Source of the DNA: an uncultured SAR86 cluster bacterium
GTDB lineage: Bacteria > Pseudomonadota > Gammaproteobacteria > Magnimaribacterales > D2472
Length of the DNA stretch: 33,582 nt
Assembly: GCA_902511425.1 (NCBI GenBank)
Contig: CABXFE010000013.1
Location: 1-33,582 of the forward strand
Direction of reading: 5' to 3'
Under the pieces are notes generated by a model. That model ran no database searches and was not told the DNA's origin. It worked only from the letters and a program-made list of their open reading frames with translations. Position numbers and translations under genes: made by a program. Below, piece after piece: positions 7,906-16,793 of this stretch. Position 1 is the stretch's first letter. Every line of letters starts with the position of its first letter.

Positions 7906-8456
7906 TGGCAAAGATCACTTTAAGAAAGTTTCATAGATACATTAGTCTGCTCATAGCAATCCAACTCCTTTTATGGACCGTATCAGGAATTTATTTTTCT
8001 TTTAACAAAATAGAGAACGTTCGCGGCGAACAATATCTGATTACTGAGGTAGAAGCATCTATTGCCGATAAACCGAAAGTAGAAAAACTAGGCTTTGAAT
8101 CTGCAATGCAGATTGTAAAAGATAGAACGGTTCTTCAGCCACAAACAATTGAGATTATAAACGACCCACAAAGAGGCTCAGAGTATCGAGGAAGAGAGCT
8201 GCCTTTGTATAAAGTTGTTTCCCTTTCCAATGAAGGCAAACAAATCAATGTATATCAAGATCCATTTACCGGTGAAATCATTGCTATAAGATCTACTCAG
8301 TGGAGAATCTGGGATCTGATGTGGGGCCTGCATATTATGGATTGGATAGATAGAGATAATATTAATAATTTGTTGTTAAAGTTTTTTTCTTTGCTAGCTT
8401 TGCTAACTTCTATCTCTGGTATAGCTTTATTTTTTACGAAAAATCAGGAATCGTAA
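7902..8456 (+). CDS. PepSY domain-containing membrane protein
   Basis: LRKFHRYISLLIAIQLLLWTVSGIYFSF..., YQDPFTGEIIAIRST..., C-terminal TM; overlaps merC-like stop codon. Confidence 0.75.
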   Translation: MMAKITLRKFHRYISLLIAIQLLLWTVSGIYFSFNKIENVRGEQYLITEVEASIADKPKVEKLGFESAMQIVKDRTVLQPQTIEIINDPQRGSEYRGRELPLYKVVSLSNEGKQINVYQDPFTGEIIAIRSTQWRIWDLMWGLHIMDWIDRDNINNLLLKFFSLLALLTSISGIALFFTKNQES

Positions 8457-8489
8457 TTAAAAATATCTAATTTAAAAAATAACAATTTT

Positions 8490-9113
8490 ATGAAAATACG
8501 AAAAGCAGTTGAGGTTTTTGGAGTTTGGGCTGAACAAGGCAAAGACGTTGGCATGGAAAAAGGTCATGCTGCAGCAGTCAGTGAAATGCTTGATTTTGTA
8601 ATCCAGGAAAGAGAGCGCCTTAATAAAAATTTTTCATTTTTAGATTTGGGTTGCGGTAATGGTTGGGTGGTAAGAAAGATTGCTGAAAACTCAAACTGTA
8701 GTGATGCTCACGGCATTGATGGGGCCTCTCAAATGATTGAAATTGCAAGAAAACAAGCAGGTCGGGAGGAGTACACTCTTGCAAACATTGACGAGCATGA
8801 GCTCACCCAAAAATATGATCTCATTCATTCTATGGAGGTGCTTTATTATTTAGAAGACCCGGCTTCAATACTGAATAAAATAGCCAACTCTTGGCTTAAT
8901 GAGGGAGGAAGATTTATTGCTGGCATAGATTTGTACTATGAAAATACTGATTCTCACTCTTGGGAAGAAAAAGTAGGGACCAAAATGTTGATGTTTAAAG
9001 AAGCAGAGTGGGCTGATTTTTTCAAGCAAGCAGGTTTTAATGATGTGACAAGCTGGCGCGCCAACCAATCTGAAGACTGGGAAGGAACCTTGGTTTTAAC
9101 TGGAAAAAAATAG
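8490..9113 (+). CDS. class I SAM-dependent methyltransferase
   Basis: FLDLGCGNGWVVRKIA motif I and downstream Rossmann-like motifs. Confidence 0.85.
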   Translation: MKIRKAVEVFGVWAEQGKDVGMEKGHAAAVSEMLDFVIQERERLNKNFSFLDLGCGNGWVVRKIAENSNCSDAHGIDGASQMIEIARKQAGREEYTLANIDEHELTQKYDLIHSMEVLYYLEDPASILNKIANSWLNEGGRFIAGIDLYYENTDSHSWEEKVGTKMLMFKEAEWADFFKQAGFNDVTSWRANQSEDWEGTLVLTGKK

Positions 9114-9122
9114 CTATATAAA

Positions 9123-9965
9123 ATGTTTAACAAATTAGATCATCTTATTGTTGCGGTTAAAGACTTGCAGGAAGCTGAAAATAATTACCAAAAATTATTT
9201 GGCATGGCGCCTGTTTGGAGTGGCAAACACAAAGAATTAGGCACAAGCAACTCCTTGTTTAATTTCCAAAATACTTATTTTGAGTTACTGGCTCCTACCA
9301 GCGAGGGTTTGGGCGCTGATCTTGTAAACTATTACCTAGATACCACTGGCGAAGGTTTGATTGGCATGGTTTTTGCCACAGAGGATATTGCTGGCGTCCA
9401 TAGCTCTCTTCAAGAGAGGAAGTTTCTTATAGGGGATACTTCGGATGGGGTGGGCATCAATTCTTCTGATCAGAAGCTTAGAAAATGGAAAAATTTATTT
9501 CTTCCTCCTGAGCTAACTAGAGGCATCTTTTCATTTGTGATCGAGCACACCGAGGGAAGTCTTCCCCAACCCAAAAGTTTAGAGCCGTCATCTCCTCACA
9601 AATTAGATCATGTGGTAATTAATACCAATGACGCAAACGGCTTCATAGAAATTTATAAAGACATTTTTAACATTCGTCTTGCCCTCGATAAAACCATTGA
9701 GCATTGGCAAAAAAGAATGCTCTTTTTTAGACTGAACAAAACCACCATAGAGGTTGTAGAGCAAGAAGATGATTTACCGCCTAGCGATAAGATGTGGGGC
9801 TTGGCTTGGGATGTAAAAGACATAGAAAAAGCTCATCAGCGTCTTGCAAATGAGGGGATTGAAGTCACGCCCATTCAAAAAGGCGTGAAGGAAAAAACTT
9901 TGGTTGCTACTGTAAAATCTCATACCCAAAACGTTCCTACGCTTCTTATCCAGCATTTAAACTAA
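9123..9965 (+). CDS. VOC/glyoxalase-like domain protein (two VOC modules)
   Basis: LDHLIVAVKDLQEAENNYQKLFG and a second module HKLDHVVINTNDANGFIEIYKDIF. Confidence 0.8.
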   Translation: MFNKLDHLIVAVKDLQEAENNYQKLFGMAPVWSGKHKELGTSNSLFNFQNTYFELLAPTSEGLGADLVNYYLDTTGEGLIGMVFATEDIAGVHSSLQERKFLIGDTSDGVGINSSDQKLRKWKNLFLPPELTRGIFSFVIEHTEGSLPQPKSLEPSSPHKLDHVVINTNDANGFIEIYKDIFNIRLALDKTIEHWQKRMLFFRLNKTTIEVVEQEDDLPPSDKMWGLAWDVKDIEKAHQRLANEGIEVTPIQKGVKEKTLVATVKSHTQNVPTLLIQHLN

Positions 9966-9970
9966 ATACC

Positions 9971-10333
9971 ATGATTGAAATAATTTTATACACCTTACTT
10001 TTATATTTTTTGCAGCTATTCCTTCCGGTAACTCTTAAACGAAAAATGACAGAAGAGATGTTTTTCAGATCAAGGCGCACGACTGAAAATTTAAAAGAGT
10101 CATTGCCAGCATTCCTAGCACTAGCAATTCTTTCAATTATCCTCGATGTTCAGGCAAACACGATGGCCGCATCTTTTTGGCTTCTTTTAAGAGTTATTTT
10201 TGCAGTAATCTATATTTCAGGTTTTAACTTAAAGCCTGCGAATGAATCTGGGCATCAAGCTCAACCTTTAAGAAGCTTTGTTTGGGCTTTATCAATCGTT
10301 GCTTTATTTGATATGGCTTTCAATTTTTTTTGA
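9971..10333 (+). CDS. MAPEG family membrane protein
   Basis: R-RTTENLKESLPAFLALAIL pattern, about 120 aa, hydrophobic helices. Confidence 0.65.
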   Translation: MIEIILYTLLLYFLQLFLPVTLKRKMTEEMFFRSRRTTENLKESLPAFLALAILSIILDVQANTMAASFWLLLRVIFAVIYISGFNLKPANESGHQAQPLRSFVWALSIVALFDMAFNFF

Positions 10334-10348
10334 TAAAATTTTAACTTG

Positions 10349-11620
10349 ATGAAAAAACTAACACTCTTTTTATATGCACTCACCCTTCCATTTTTTTTGG
10401 GTTTACTTTCTGCATCTGCCATTGATGAGGCTACCATTCATTCAGAAAAAATTGTCTTAGGCTCAGGTTGTTTTTGGGGAGCTGAAAAGGGTTATGAATC
10501 TTTGCCTGGAGTAATTGATGCTGTTTCTGGTTATGCCGATGGAAAAGGCGTTCGAGCCACTTATAGGGAAATTACAAAACTTAAAAATAAGTTTAATGCT
10601 AATAATCATGCTGAGGTAGTAGAGGTCACTTACAACAAAAACCTCATCTCTACCGAAGCACTGTTAATGCATTATTTTGAATCACATGACCCCACTCAGC
10701 TAAATCGTCAAGGAAATGACATTGGCACCCAATACAGATCAATTATTTTGTATTCAACAGAAGAACAAAAAGAAATAATTGATGAGGTTCTTGCAACCTT
10801 TCAAGAGCTTTTATCAACTGCAGGTTATGGCTCTATCACAACCTTAGTTAAACCGATTAAAAATTTTTATAAGGCAGAAAAATATCATCAGGACTACATA
10901 GCAAAAAATCCAAATGGATATTGTCCCGATCATTCTACGGGTGTTAAGTTTGCTGAAAAAGAAACTATTCAAATTGTCGATAATTCAGATCTACTTTCAG
11001 GAAAGCATATTATCGTGATTGAAGCAGAGGGCTATTGCCCATATTGTGACAAATTTAGAGCTGATGTTGTAAAGAACTATTATGGCAATATTCCACTAGT
11101 ATTTAGGCTAGCATCTCAGCTACAAGGTTTAGCTATTAATTCACCAACTTGGGCTACTCCAACTATTTTATTTTTAGAAAATGGAAAAGAGGCCTTTGGT
11201 TATCAAGGCTATCTAAACCCCAAAGAATTTTATGAGGCTCTTGGCTACTTTAAGCTTGGAGACTCAGAAGCATACAAAGTTGCATTTCAGCAGGGAACAG
11301 ATGCAAGGTTTTGTAGAGAATATGAAATTTTTAAAAATACCCCTGATGGTATCTTTATTGATAAATTGAGTGGCGCTCCTTTATTTGATACTAAAGATAG
11401 ATTTAATTCCTCCACTGGTTGGCTGTCATTTACAGCCCCGATTAAGGGCTCAGTTTATACAAAGCCTGATAATAGTTACGGAATGCGAAGGACAGAGATA
11501 AGATCGGTTACCTCAGATATTCATTTGGGGCATGTTTTTCAAGATGGACCAAACGGTATGCCGAGATACTGTATTAACGCTACTGTGCTGGACTTTAAGC
11601 CCAGAGACGACCTGAGTTAG
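10349..11620 (+). CDS. exported methionine sulfoxide reductase fusion: MsrA - thioredoxin-like (CPYC) - MsrB
   Basis: Signal peptide; MsrA GSGCFWGAEKGYESLPGV...GNDIGTQYRSIIL...YHQDYI; EGYCPYCDKF thioredoxin fold; MsrB-like GAPLFDTKDRFNSSTGWLSF...HLGHVFQDGP...RYCINATVLDF. Confidence 0.88.
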   Translation: MKKLTLFLYALTLPFFLGLLSASAIDEATIHSEKIVLGSGCFWGAEKGYESLPGVIDAVSGYADGKGVRATYREITKLKNKFNANNHAEVVEVTYNKNLISTEALLMHYFESHDPTQLNRQGNDIGTQYRSIILYSTEEQKEIIDEVLATFQELLSTAGYGSITTLVKPIKNFYKAEKYHQDYIAKNPNGYCPDHSTGVKFAEKETIQIVDNSDLLSGKHIIVIEAEGYCPYCDKFRADVVKNYYGNIPLVFRLASQLQGLAINSPTWATPTILFLENGKEAFGYQGYLNPKEFYEALGYFKLGDSEAYKVAFQQGTDARFCREYEIFKNTPDGIFIDKLSGAPLFDTKDRFNSSTGWLSFTAPIKGSVYTKPDNSYGMRRTEIRSVTSDIHLGHVFQDGPNGMPRYCINATVLDFKPRDDLS

Positions 11621-11665
11621 TTTAAATAATATTTGCAAAATAACTATCTAGCAGTACAATGTTTT

Positions 11666-11719
11666 TATTCGTGATTTGATCCTATTGCCGCGATTTAAAA
11701 GAAAGTGCTAAAACGGAAA
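11666..11719 (+). ncRNA. candidate SAM-II/SAM-V class riboswitch aptamer
   Basis: ATTCGT-GATTT-GATCC-TATTGC-CGCGATTTAAAAGAAAGT-GCTAAAACGGAAA matches the ordered GAUUU / UUGC / CGCG-AU-rich / GCUAAAA-GG elements of SAM-II-like pseudoknots; short P1 (UCGU/GCGA) and CC/GG pseudoknot pairing possible; upstream of a homocysteine methyltransferase. Confidence 0.65.
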
Positions 11720-11746
11720 TTATTCCCAGGATTTAAATAAAAACTC

Positions 11747-11774
11747 AATTGTTGTGTTATTCACAATTATTTTT
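11747..11774 (+). terminator. terminator-like hairpin between candidate riboswitch and start codon (possible expression platform)
   Basis: TTGTG-TTATT-CACAA perfect 5-bp IR (or AATTGT/ACAATT) followed by TTATTTTT. Confidence 0.4.
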
Positions 11775-11798
11775 GAGTGAATTTTGAGGTATAAAAAT

Positions 11799-12857
11799 AT
11801 GAAAAGACAATTAATAGAAAGGTTAGATGCAGGCCCGGTCATTTGTGCAGAGGGTTTTTTATTTGAAGTAGAAAAAAGGGGCTATTTAGCTTCGGGAGAG
11901 TTTGTTCCCATGGTTGCATTGGAGCACCCAGAAGCTTTAGAAAATCTTCACAAAGATTTTCAACATGCGGGATCTGATATCGTTCAGGCTTTTACCTATA
12001 ACGGACATAGAGAAAAAATGAGAGTTATTGGAAAAGAAGAGCTATTGGAGCCTCTCAATAGAGCTGCACTAAAGATAGCAAAAAAAGTTGCTGATAATCC
12101 CATTGGTGGAGGAGAGACGAACTTAATGTCTGGCAATATTTCAAATTCAAATATTTGGGAGCAGGATGATAAGAAGTCTCAGCTTGAAGTAGAAAGCATG
12201 TTCAATGAAATGGTTGAGTGGGCTGTAGATGAGGGGGCTGATTTAATTATGGGCGAAACTTTTTATTATGCTGAGGAAGCTTACAAAGCGCTTGAAATCA
12301 TCCAAAAGTCAGGATTGCCTGCGGTTATTAATATTGCCCCAATGGGAGAAAATATTATGCGAGATGGCGTATCAATAGTTGATACTTGCAAAGAGCTCGA
12401 GCAAAGAGGCGCCGACGTAGTTGGAATGAATTGTTTCAGAGGCCCAGCCACCATGCTGCCTTATTTAAAAGAAATCAGAGAGGCGATTAGTTGTCATATG
12501 GCCGCTTTACCACTTCCATTTAGAACAACCGAAGAACACCCAACTTTCTTTAACTTGCCTGATAATAATGGCTGTTCCTGCCATGCACCGCACGGCAGAA
12601 CATTTCCAACAGCTCTTGATCCCCTTTATTGTAATAGATATGAGATGCGTGCTTTTTTTGAGGAAGTTAATAAGATTGGTATTAAATTACTTGGTGTTTG
12701 TTGTGGGGCAACGCCTATGCATCAAAGAGAAGTGGCTGAAGCAGTTGGTTTAACTGTTCCTGCAAGCAAATACAGAGAAAAGATGGAAAACCATTTTATG
12801 TATGGCACTAACGAGAGAACTGCAAAACATATGCAAGATTATGGAGATAATGCCTAG
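11799..12857 (+). CDS. betaine/homocysteine S-methyltransferase family protein (BHMT-like)
   Basis: AGPVICAEGFLFEVEKRGYL, GSDIVQAFTY, GMNCFRGP, GVCCGATPMHQREVAEAVG. ATG at 11799 with GAGG upstream preferred over TTG at 11784. Confidence 0.85.
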   Translation: MKRQLIERLDAGPVICAEGFLFEVEKRGYLASGEFVPMVALEHPEALENLHKDFQHAGSDIVQAFTYNGHREKMRVIGKEELLEPLNRAALKIAKKVADNPIGGGETNLMSGNISNSNIWEQDDKKSQLEVESMFNEMVEWAVDEGADLIMGETFYYAEEAYKALEIIQKSGLPAVINIAPMGENIMRDGVSIVDTCKELEQRGADVVGMNCFRGPATMLPYLKEIREAISCHMAALPLPFRTTEEHPTFFNLPDNNGCSCHAPHGRTFPTALDPLYCNRYEMRAFFEEVNKIGIKLLGVCCGATPMHQREVAEAVGLTVPASKYREKMENHFMYGTNERTAKHMQDYGDNA

Positions 12858-12925
12858 TACCTCATCTAAAAAAATGTGCTAAAAGATTAAAATCATATTA
12901 ACCTATCTCTTTTGTAGGTAATATT

Positions 12926-13771
12926 TTGACTGATCTAACTGTAAATGAGGTTTACGCAATTGGTGCGCCGATTGTGTTAGCTATGATTTTTGCTGAGCTG
13001 TTAATTTCTAACTGGCAAAACAAAAAATACTACAACAAAGAAGATACCCTTTGTACCATTGGTTTGCTTACAGGAAATATCATTATAGCCTTTTCGATTA
13101 AAGGCTTGATTTTAGCTTTTCACTTTTATTTATATCAATTTAAGGTTCTTGAGCTAGCTAGCATTTTACCTTTGTGGGCAATGTGGGCTTTAACCTTCAT
13201 CATCATTGACCTTGTTTTTTATATCTATCATCGAATGTCACATAGGGTTAGATTTCTTTGGGCCATTCATCTTAGCCATCATTCAAGTGAAGAAATGAAT
13301 TTTGCAGTTTCCTTTAGGCAGGCATGGTTTGGTCCTGTCTCTAAAATACCGTTTTTTATGGCGCTCCCCCTGCTTGGGTTTGATCCAACAATCATTGCAG
13401 TAGCAGGAGTGATCAGCACTTTGTGGGGAATAGTGGGTCATACGCAAATTGTGGGGAAGCTTGGTTTTATTGAATGGGTTCTTAATACTCCATCACACCA
13501 TAGAGTTCATCATGGCTCCAATGAGCAATACATAGATAAAAATTATGGGAACCTATTAATAATTTGGGACAGAATGTTTGGAACCTTCGAGCCAGAAGAA
13601 GAGGCTGTGAAGTTTGGCTTGGTCAATAATGTTAATACCTATAATCCAACAAAGATAACTTTTATGGCTTGGTCATCCATGATTGACGACATTAAGAATA
13701 AAAATAATTTTAGTGAGGCGTTAAGCACAATCATTGGGCCGCCCAGCACTCACGTAAAAAATAAAGTCTAA
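12926..13771 (+). CDS. sterol desaturase / fatty acid hydroxylase superfamily protein
   Basis: Histidine clusters HRMSH, HLSHHSSEEMN, HHRVHHGSN in a multi-TM protein. Confidence 0.85.
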   Translation: MTDLTVNEVYAIGAPIVLAMIFAELLISNWQNKKYYNKEDTLCTIGLLTGNIIIAFSIKGLILAFHFYLYQFKVLELASILPLWAMWALTFIIIDLVFYIYHRMSHRVRFLWAIHLSHHSSEEMNFAVSFRQAWFGPVSKIPFFMALPLLGFDPTIIAVAGVISTLWGIVGHTQIVGKLGFIEWVLNTPSHHRVHHGSNEQYIDKNYGNLLIIWDRMFGTFEPEEEAVKFGLVNNVNTYNPTKITFMAWSSMIDDIKNKNNFSEALSTIIGPPSTHVKNKV

Positions 13772-13831
13772 GCCATCTGATCATAAAATTTTTTTTGACT
13801 TCTCCTATTAGAGGTTTATATTTTTATAGTT

Positions 13832-14311
13832 ATGAATAATTTTAATAAATTAAAATCTACCTTTTTGGCTGGACTATTTTTTTTAAGCATGTCGGCTTTT
13901 TCTTATAATCTAGACGCTCAAAAGTGCGCAGATATAGCAGACCCCTCTAAAAGACTTAGTTGCTACGACGCTCTCTTTCAAGAAAACAAAGTTATTAAAG
14001 AGGCAAAAATTATTCCAAAAAAAACAGCAGCTATAAAAATAGATGAACAAAAGAAAAAAGATTATGGTTTAGCCAAACCAAAAGATGATTTCTCTATCAT
14101 CGCAAAAATAGTTAATGTAAATAAACGTGGGAATTATAAAATCTACATTACTCTAGAGAATGAGCAAATTTGGCGAAGTGTAAAAGATATCTATGATCGA
14201 ACCCCAGTAAGCAATGGGCAAACAGTTACTATTTCCGAAGGTTTTATGAGTGGGTATGTTATGAAGGTTGAAGGAAAGAAAACTAGTTTAAGAGTTAGGA
14301 GGGTTAAGTAA
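13832..14311 (+). CDS. putative exported protein, unknown function
   Basis: Signal peptide then KCADIADPSKRLSCYDALF, a common motif in proteobacterial secreted hypotheticals. Confidence 0.6.
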   Translation: MNNFNKLKSTFLAGLFFLSMSAFSYNLDAQKCADIADPSKRLSCYDALFQENKVIKEAKIIPKKTAAIKIDEQKKKDYGLAKPKDDFSIIAKIVNVNKRGNYKIYITLENEQIWRSVKDIYDRTPVSNGQTVTISEGFMSGYVMKVEGKKTSLRVRRVK

Positions 14312-14312
14312 A

Positions 14313-14759
14313 ATGGAAACAAAAATTCCACCACCAATAGTTACTTTGGTATTTGGTTTATCTATTTATTTTTCTAGAGGGATATTTCCAGTAGTTGAGT
14401 TTCAGTATGCTTTTTATCTTGGAATTTTTTTGCTTTTATCAGGTTTTTCTATTTTAGTATCAGCTGTTAGTTTATTTAGAAAAGACAAGACAACTGTAAA
14501 CCCCCTAAGTCCTGAGCAAGCAACAAAGTTAGTGACAGATGGAATTTTTAAATATTCTCGCAATCCAATGTATCTAGGTATGGCGGTTGTGTTGAGCTCG
14601 ATAGCTGTATTTTTTAATCTTTTAGGCGGCATAATTTTAATTGCTGTATTTTGTGCATATATAACAAGGTTTCAAATTATTCCTGAAGAAAGAGCGATGA
14701 GAGATCTATTTTCAGATGACTTTGATAAATATATAAAAGAAACTAGAAGGTGGGTTTAA
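14313..14759 (+). CDS. isoprenylcysteine carboxyl methyltransferase-like / PEMT-like membrane methyltransferase
   Basis: LVTDGIFKYSRNPMYLGM...IIPEERAMRDLFSDDFDKYIKETRRWV. Confidence 0.8.
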   Translation: METKIPPPIVTLVFGLSIYFSRGIFPVVEFQYAFYLGIFLLLSGFSILVSAVSLFRKDKTTVNPLSPEQATKLVTDGIFKYSRNPMYLGMAVVLSSIAVFFNLLGGIILIAVFCAYITRFQIIPEERAMRDLFSDDFDKYIKETRRWV

Positions 14760-14772
14760 TATTACTCATCAA

Positions 14773-15231
14773 TTGATCAAGCAATTATCATGCTTATTAT
14801 TGTTATCTTTAAATTTCGTATCTGAACATGCAATGAGTGCAAGTAAGGAGTTCAACTTGGATAATCAAATATATAAAGTCCTTACTTTAGAGGAGTGGGA
14901 GCGTGCTCAGGCTTCTGGGGTAATAATTACAGATTTAGATAAAAAAGATGGTTTCATTCACCTTTCTACAGCGACTCAACTCAATGCAACCCTGTCTTTG
15001 TATTTCTCTAAAGAAGAGTCAGTCGTTTTACTTCAAATAGATCAGGCGCAGACAAATGACCAACTAAAGTTTGAGGCCCCAATTCCTCCTGGAAATAGAA
15101 CTAGTTCATTCCCACATTATTATGGTGATTTAAATATTAATTTTGTTTCTGAGATATGGCATTTAAACCGTGGTGCTTTTGAAATACCAATTGAGTTGAT
15201 GCTTCAAGCCGAACAAGGCGCTGACTATTGA
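14773..15231 (+). CDS. DUF952 domain-containing protein
   Basis: IYKVLTLEEWERAQASGVI...KDGFIHLSTATQL...HYYGDLN. TTG start at 14773 gives a signal-peptide-like N-terminus; ATG at 14833 is an alternative. Confidence 0.75.
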   Translation: MIKQLSCLLLLSLNFVSEHAMSASKEFNLDNQIYKVLTLEEWERAQASGVIITDLDKKDGFIHLSTATQLNATLSLYFSKEESVVLLQIDQAQTNDQLKFEAPIPPGNRTSSFPHYYGDLNINFVSEIWHLNRGAFEIPIELMLQAEQGADY

Positions 15232-15271
15232 TGCTTTGTTGTAGAATTAAATTTTTTATTGGAGATAAAAT

Positions 15272-15751
15272 ATGAAACTATTTCTTGCATTAGTTCTTTC
15301 GTTATCCATCATGCCCAGTGCAGAAGCTGCTCATCATAAGCACAAATCTGCTGATGGAAATAACCCATTTATTCTTATCGCAAGGATTCATGTTAAAGAA
15401 GGAATGGTTGAGCGGTATCTTGATATTGCCAATGAAGTTGATAATGCTGTCGAGCTGAGTGAGCCAGGTATGCTATTCCATAATTTTGATGCAGACCCAG
15501 ATGACCCTCTTGCCTTTACATGGACAGAAGTTTATTCAAACAGTGAAGCATTTATCAAACATGATGCAAACCCACCAGTCCAAGAATATGTAGCAAAACA
15601 TGCAGAACTAGCTGATGGCTTTACTATTGAGATCTACGGCAATGTTTCTAAAAATGTAATTGAGACAATTAATCGTCTCGGAATTCCTTTGAAGCACTTT
15701 AAAACAACTCGAGTTGGATATGTAAGAGAAAAAAATTTTAAAGAACATTAG
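15272..15751 (+). CDS. exported antibiotic-biosynthesis-monooxygenase (ABM)-like dimeric alpha/beta barrel protein
   Basis: Signal peptide; NPFILIARIHVKEGMVERYLDIANEV...EPGMLFHNFDADPDDPLAFTWTEVYSNSEAF. Confidence 0.7.
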   Translation: MKLFLALVLSLSIMPSAEAAHHKHKSADGNNPFILIARIHVKEGMVERYLDIANEVDNAVELSEPGMLFHNFDADPDDPLAFTWTEVYSNSEAFIKHDANPPVQEYVAKHAELADGFTIEIYGNVSKNVIETINRLGIPLKHFKTTRVGYVREKNFKEH

Positions 15752-15768
15752 TTTCTGAATCAAAACAC

Positions 15769-16152
15769 ATGAAAAAATTAAAAGAAGAAGCCAAGTTTAA
15801 ATGTTCTGCTAATGAACTGTGGGCCATTCTGTCTGATGTTGGAAGATGCGACTGGGTTCCTACTATTGAGAAGATAGTATTAGAAGGAGACTTGAGACAT
15901 TTTGAGATGATAGGGATGGGGGAGATAACTGAAAAAATCTTAAAACAAGATCATACAAGCATGACCCTTCAGTACTCTGCGATACGGACTCCTGCACCCA
16001 TTGAACATCATTTAGCAACCATGGAAGTAGTATCCCTCAATGACCAAGAGTGCAAGCTAAGTTGGACAACTGAAATTTCTCCAGACATTTTTGCCGATGG
16101 TATTAATCAGGGAATGCTTGTATCGATTGAAGGTATTAAAAAAGTTATTTGA
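15769..16152 (+). CDS. SRPBCC (START-like) family protein
   Basis: FKCSANELWAILSDVGRCDWVPTIEKIVLEGD...MGEITEKILKQD. Confidence 0.75.
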   Translation: MKKLKEEAKFKCSANELWAILSDVGRCDWVPTIEKIVLEGDLRHFEMIGMGEITEKILKQDHTSMTLQYSAIRTPAPIEHHLATMEVVSLNDQECKLSWTTEISPDIFADGINQGMLVSIEGIKKVI

Positions 16153-16154
16153 AA

Positions 16155-16793
16155 ATGATCTGTAATATCTGCAGGTCAGATTCTACCTCAAGCTTTAAAA
16201 CGCTAGATGATAAGACTTATTGGAGTTGTAATGTTTGCGGGTGCAAGTATTTAGATAAATCTTATTTCATCGATTCAGCAGAAGAGAAACAGCGATACCT
16301 AGAACACAATAATAAAATTGAAGATAAACAATATCGAGCATTTTTATCAAGACTTTCTGATCCGCTTAAAGAAAAAATATCTCCTGGCTCAAATGGATTA
16401 GACTTTGGTTGCGGTTCTGGACCAGCCCTAGCAGACATGTTAATCCAAGATGGTTTTGAGGTTGAATTATATGACCCATTTTTTTACCCGAACAAGGATG
16501 TTCTATCTCAACAATATGATTTTATAACCTGCACAGAAACCGCAGAGCACTTTTATGATCCGTTTAAAGAATTTAACAGGCTAAATGATCTACTAAAGCC
16601 CGGAGGCTGGTTGGGAGTTATGACCTCATTTTTGACTTCCGATGAGATGTTTGAGAATTGGTACTATCGAAGAGATCCAACCCATGTGACTTTTTATTGT
16701 GAAAAAACCTTTCAAGTGATAGCCTCTCAAATGAACTGGAAATGCGAAATCAAATCAAAAGATATCGTGCTTCTACAAAAAAATCATGATTAA
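16155..16793 (+). CDS. class I SAM-dependent methyltransferase with N-terminal zinc-ribbon-like Cys pairs
   Basis: CNIC...CNVCGC then GLDFGCGSGPALADML. ATG at 16155 preferred over TTG 16149. Confidence 0.8.
   Translation: MICNICRSDSTSSFKTLDDKTYWSCNVCGCKYLDKSYFIDSAEEKQRYLEHNNKIEDKQYRAFLSRLSDPLKEKISPGSNGLDFGCGSGPALADMLIQDGFEVELYDPFFYPNKDVLSQQYDFITCTETAEHFYDPFKEFNRLNDLLKPGGWLGVMTSFLTSDEMFENWYYRRDPTHVTFYCEKTFQVIASQMNWKCEIKSKDIVLLQKNHD

Noticed and set aside
2944-12857. Two homocysteine S-methyltransferases as a tandem duplication
   Set aside because: They are about 8 kb apart, differ in length and sequence, and belong to different subgroups (MmuM-like and BHMT-like).
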